In this document: positions 14,891-17,789 of the stretch, piece after piece
Numbering within the stretch: position 1 is the stretch's first letter
Layout of the letters: each line of letters opens with the position of its first letter
NCBI GenBank assembly: GCA_900762005.1
Contig: CAAFEV010000216.1
Coordinates: forward strand, 1 to 17,789
Length of the DNA: 17,789 nucleotides
From: an uncultured Oscillospiraceae bacterium
GTDB lineage: Bacteria > Bacillota > Clostridia > Oscillospirales > Oscillospiraceae
Reading direction: 5' to 3'
Made by a program: the position numbers and the translations under genes
Notes under the pieces: generated by a model
What the model was told of the DNA's origin: nothing
What the model saw: the letters and a program-made list of their open reading frames with translations, nothing else
The model's database searches: none

Positions 14891-15712
14891 TCAAATACGG
14901 CTCCTGTTCGGATGAAGTTTTTGACGTTTGGATTTATCCCGCGCCTGCAGCAGATTCATGACAACCATCAGCGTAAGAATGACAACAAACATCAAGGTAA
15001 ACATGGCATACAGCTTGGGCTGAATGGGTTTTTTCGTATAACTGTAGATTTCAACCGGCAGGGTTACGAAGTCGGAGCCGGTGACAAAATAGGAAATGAC
15101 GAAATCATCGAGCGACATGGTAAACGCCATCAATGCGCCGGAGATAATACCGGGCATAATTTCGTGCAGAATCACGCGGAAGAAGGTCTGCAGGGGTGTG
15201 CAGCCGAGGTCAAGGGCGGCGTCGGTCAAATCCGGATCCATCTGCGCGAGCTTCGGCATCACGTTCAGAATGACATAAGGCAGATTAAATGTTATGTGTG
15301 CGATGAGCAGTGTCCAGAAGCCGAGAATGGAGTTGATGCGCAGCATGATTCCGGCGAAAGCAAACAGCAGAGCCAGCGACACGCCGGTGACGATTTCAGG
15401 GTTCGTCATGGGGATGTTTGTCACCGTCATAACCGCCGAGCGCAGCTTTCCGCGCATGGAGTGAATGCCCATGGCGGCAGCGGTGCCGAGCACGGAGGCG
15501 GTAAGACTGGAGAGCACTGCGATCATCAGCGAATTGCGCAGCAGGGAGAGCAGCCCGTCGTCGCGGAACAGCTCCTTGTACTGCCCGAAGGTGAAGCCGC
15601 GGAACACGGCAACATCGGTGCCCTTGTTGAACGAGGCGACCGCCAGCACAATCATCGGGATGTAGAGAAAGACAAAAATAAGGATGGTGAAAATTCGGTT
15701 AAATCGTCTCAT
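14891..15712 (-). CDS. potC: Spermidine/putrescine ABC transporter permease PotC
   Basis: A 273-residue membrane subunit. After MRRFNRIF the first helix runs to about residue 28, and further hydrophobic segments make the usual six. The EAA-type loop is DAALDLGCTPLQTFFRVILHEIMP. SLDDFVISYFVTG, which follows it, is a hallmark of PotC-like permeases. I chose ATG 15712 rather than an ATG 57 nt upstream: it overlaps the potB stop by 4 nt (ATGA), has GGTGA four bases before it, and gives the family N-terminus, whereas the longer form adds a charged stretch that would be read inside potB. It ends one base before potD. Confidence 0.93.
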   Translation of the reverse strand: MRRFNRIFTILIFVFLYIPMIVLAVASFNKGTDVAVFRGFTFGQYKELFRDDGLLSLLRNSLMIAVLSSLTASVLGTAAAMGIHSMRGKLRSAVMTVTNIPMTNPEIVTGVSLALLFAFAGIMLRINSILGFWTLLIAHITFNLPYVILNVMPKLAQMDPDLTDAALDLGCTPLQTFFRVILHEIMPGIISGALMAFTMSLDDFVISYFVTGSDFVTLPVEIYSYTKKPIQPKLYAMFTLMFVVILTLMVVMNLLQARDKSKRQKLHPNRSRI

Positions 15713-16524
15713 ATCGTCACCATGCTTTCGTTGTCGTCGGCGGTGAAGCGGTTCATCAGACCGATGCACACAAAGATAATCAGCATCAGTACAAGGGACA
15801 TTGCCGCGCCCAGGTTCGGATTATAGGCGGTCTTGAACTGCGATTCAATCACGTCGCCAATCAGAATTGTACCGGGCGAGCCGAGTTTTTGCGAGATATA
15901 GAAAGTGGACACTGCAGGCACAAAGACCATCGTCACGCCGGAGATGATTCCCGGCAGCGAAAGCGGCAGCGTCACCTTGGTAAAGACGCGGCGGCTGTTG
16001 CAGCCCAAATCCTCCGCCGCTTCAATCAGGCGCGAGTCAATCTTCATGATGACCGTATACAGCGGCAGAATCATATAGGGCAGGTAGTTATACACCATAC
16101 CCAAAATCACCGCGCCGTTGTTGCGGATGAGCGGCAGGGCGGGAATGCCGATGGACTGCAAAAAGTTGTTGATGATGCCTGTGTCCTCCAGCAGCGCGAC
16201 CCACGCGAGGGTACGCAGCAGAAAGCTCATGCACATCGGCAGCATAATGAGCATCTGCAAAAACCGCTGGGTCAGCGGCTTGCAGTGCGCGATGAAGTAG
16301 GCAACGGGATAACCGATGAGCAGACAGATAAAGGTTGCCACAAGACTCAGCCAGATGGAGCGCAGAAAAATCGGCAGATACGCACCGATTTGCGTGATAT
16401 TGTTCAGCGTAAAGGCACCCGTAATCGAGTCTGTAAAGGCATAATAGAACACGACACCCAGCGGGATAATCGTAAACAGAGCCATCCATATAATATACGG
16501 ACCGGAGAGAAATCTACGCTTCAT
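15709..16524 (-). CDS. potB: Spermidine/putrescine ABC transporter permease PotB
   Basis: A 271-residue membrane subunit that pairs with PotC. MKRRFLSGPYIIWMALFTII opens the first helix. The middle has SIWLSLVATFICLLIGYPVAY and LIMLPMCMSFLLRTLAW, characteristic of PotB-type permeases, and the coupling loop is EAAEDLGCNSRRVFTKVTLPLS. ATG 16524 was chosen because GGAGG lies 9 nt upstream and the protein then starts as in the family; a longer reading from 16593 would overlap potA by 80 nt. With this start the overlap with potA is 11 nt, implying translational coupling. Confidence 0.93.
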   Translation of the reverse strand: MKRRFLSGPYIIWMALFTIIPLGVVFYYAFTDSITGAFTLNNITQIGAYLPIFLRSIWLSLVATFICLLIGYPVAYFIAHCKPLTQRFLQMLIMLPMCMSFLLRTLAWVALLEDTGIINNFLQSIGIPALPLIRNNGAVILGMVYNYLPYMILPLYTVIMKIDSRLIEAAEDLGCNSRRVFTKVTLPLSLPGIISGVTMVFVPAVSTFYISQKLGSPGTILIGDVIESQFKTAYNPNLGAAMSLVLMLIIFVCIGLMNRFTADDNESMVTI

Positions 16525-17638
16525 TCTCGCTGCCCTCCGCCTCGGCAATCTCATCATACTCCGCAGAATAGGAGCTGTAGTCGCCGAAGGCACCGGAATA
16601 CTCGCTCTTGTGCATAATATGAATATCCTCGGGGTTCAGGCGGATGCCGATATAGCTGCCGACCGGGCAATAGTCCGTGGTCTGAATGAGCCACTTAAAG
16701 CCCTTAAAATCGACAATCGTATCATAATGTACGCCCTTAAAGGTGACGGAGGTGACAGTGCCGCTCAGATGACCGGCATCGCCGGGAACGATGTCAATAT
16801 CCTCCGGGCGGATGACCACGTCCACCGGCTCATTTTTCTCGAAGCCGCTGTCCACGCAGGGGAACTGGCGACCGAAGAATTTTACGAGGCGGTCATCTAA
16901 CATAATACCGTCCAGAATGTTCGATTCGCCGATAAAGTCGGCGACAAAGGCGTTTTTCGGCTCGTTATAAATATCCTCCGGCGTACCGATCTGCTGAATC
17001 TTACCCTTGTCCATCACGACAATCGTGTCGGACATGGTCAGTGCTTCCTCCTGGTCGTGGGTGACGTAGACGAAGGTAATGCCCATTGCCTGCTGAATGC
17101 GCTTGAGCTCGTTCTGCATATCCTTGCGCAGCCGCAAATCGAGCGCGCCCAGCGGCTCGTCGAGCAGCAGGACTTTCGGACGGTTGACCAGCGCGCGCGC
17201 AATCGCGACACGCTGCTGCTGTCCGCCGGAGAGGGAGGTGACCTTGCGGTCCTCAAATCCCTTGAGTGAAACAATCTGCAGCATTTCCGTCACCCGCGTG
17301 TCAATCTCATCCTCGGGGAGCTTGGCAATGCGCAAGCCGAAGGCGACATTGTCATAGACATCCAGATGCGGGAACAGGGCGTAACGCTGAAAGACCGTGT
17401 TAATTTTTCGTTGATAGGCAGGCACATTGTTCATACGCTTGCCGTCGAAGAGAACATCGCCGGAAGTCGGCGTCAGAAAGCCTCCGATGACACGAAGTGT
17501 GGTGGTCTTGCCGCAGCCGCTCGGGCCGAGCAAGGTGAGAAATTCCCTGTCATTGATGTAGAGATTGATTGCATCGAGGACACGTTCTCCGTCAAACTCC
17601 ATCACAAGGTCTGTCAAGCGGATCAGCTCGTGGGACAT
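16514..17638 (-). CDS. potA: Spermidine/putrescine ABC transporter ATP-binding protein PotA
   Basis: A 374-residue cytoplasmic ATPase energising PotBC. Motifs are intact: Walker A GPSGCGKT (38-45), Q-loop Gln84, signature LSGGQQQR (136-143), Walker B VLLLDEP with Glu161, and H-loop His194. The segment FVADFIGESNILDG (about 231-244) starts the TOBE-type C-terminal regulatory domain and is typical of PotA. ATG 17638 has a strong GGGGGAGG three to four bases upstream. It is the first gene of potABCD, behind a near-consensus promoter. The Asp/Glu-rich C-terminus (EYDEIAEAEGSENEA) overlaps the start of potB. Relatives include Fe3+ and other CUT-type ATPases, but operon context settles the assignment. 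Confidence 0.95.
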   Translation of the reverse strand: MSHELIRLTDLVMEFDGERVLDAINLYINDREFLTLLGPSGCGKTTTLRVIGGFLTPTSGDVLFDGKRMNNVPAYQRKINTVFQRYALFPHLDVYDNVAFGLRIAKLPEDEIDTRVTEMLQIVSLKGFEDRKVTSLSGGQQQRVAIARALVNRPKVLLLDEPLGALDLRLRKDMQNELKRIQQAMGITFVYVTHDQEEALTMSDTIVVMDKGKIQQIGTPEDIYNEPKNAFVADFIGESNILDGIMLDDRLVKFFGRQFPCVDSGFEKNEPVDVVIRPEDIDIVPGDAGHLSGTVTSVTFKGVHYDTIVDFKGFKWLIQTTDYCPVGSYIGIRLNPEDIHIMHKSEYSGAFGDYSSYSAEYDEIAEAEGSENEA

Positions 17639-17655
17639 TTATCCTCCCCCATTTC

Positions 17656-17698
17656 AGTAGAAAGTAGTACCTGCCGGGTGAGCAAAATACTCTACTTT
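17656..17698 (-). promoter_or_regulatory. Hairpin in the potABCD 5' leader
   Basis: On the minus strand AGTAGA (17696-17691) can pair with TCTACT (17661-17656), or AAAGTAGAGTA (17698-17688) with TACTACTTT (17669-17661) with a bulge. These compete for the same left arm. The stem fills most of the roughly 55-nt leader and ends just before the ribosome binding site. A regulatory role is only a suggestion. Confidence 0.35.
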
Positions 17699-17700
17699 GC

Positions 17701-17729
17701 AATATATATGGAAACAACCGAAAAGTCAA
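17701..17729 (-). promoter_or_regulatory. Sigma-A-type promoter of potABCD
   Basis: On the minus strand -35 TTGACT (17729-17724) and -10 TATATT (17706-17701) are separated by exactly 17 bp. Transcription should begin near 17694, about 55 nt before the potA ATG. The DNA upstream to the window edge is AT-rich and contains no recognisable gene. Confidence 0.8.
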
Positions 17730-17789
17730 ACAATATTTCGCATTTTTTCGACGAAGAAAGAATTATTTACAAATTGCAAGAATCAAGAC

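Noticed and set aside
13897..14961. 354-codon plus-strand frame opposite potD
   Set aside because: A shadow of potD; the low-complexity Gly/Val/His-rich translation is unlike any family I know.

Overview
The window looks like chromosomal DNA of a low-to-mid GC Gram-positive, most likely a gut Clostridia member (Oscillospirales-like). The reasons are an extracellular subtilase ending in three S-layer-homology repeats, a lipoprotein-type sugar-binding protein, strong AGGAGG-type ribosome binding sites, and an MsmX/UgpC-type ATPase with the lysine-rich N-terminal insertion I associate with this clade. The taxonomic call is inference from protein style. No rRNA, tRNA, CRISPR array, phage gene or intact transposase was seen.

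Layout. (1) 50-5692, plus strand: one very large secreted, cell-wall-bound S8 peptidase. (2) 5693-6134: a gene-free convergent region with several hairpins, including a 139-bp MITE-like palindrome that may also terminate malQ. (3) 11850-6135, minus strand: a CUT1 sugar ABC operon in the order binding lipoprotein, MalF-like permease, MalG-like permease, LacI-family regulator, MalQ 4-alpha-glucanotransferase. It starts from a near-consensus promoter with a perfect LacI-type palindrome just downstream of the -10. A strong GC-rich hairpin separates the binding-protein gene from the permeases. (4) 13251-12076, minus strand: a stand-alone ATPase of MsmX/UgpC type with its own promoter, its own terminator and a long, highly structured 5' leader. 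(5) 17638-13681, minus strand: a compact potABCD polyamine transport operon with overlapping or abutting genes, a clear sigma-A promoter and a Rho-independent terminator.

How the parts fit. The sugar-binding lipoprotein and two permeases need an ATPase; none is encoded in their operon, and the adjacent MsmX-like protein is the natural candidate, perhaps shared with other CUT1 importers. MalQ in the same operon points to malto-oligosaccharides as substrate. The LacI-type protein, encoded in the operon it probably controls, is the likely ligand of the palindrome. The pot operon is complete (ATPase, two permeases, binding protein). Its PotD is unusual in having an ordinary signal peptide and a C-terminal transmembrane anchor instead of a lipobox.

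Most interesting for follow-up: the roughly 170-nt leader of the msmX-like gene, with several hairpins, overlapping alternative pairings and a tiny SD-led ORF running over the msmX start codon; the membrane-anchored PotD; and the two palindromic extragenic elements at 5979-6117 and 13469-13538.
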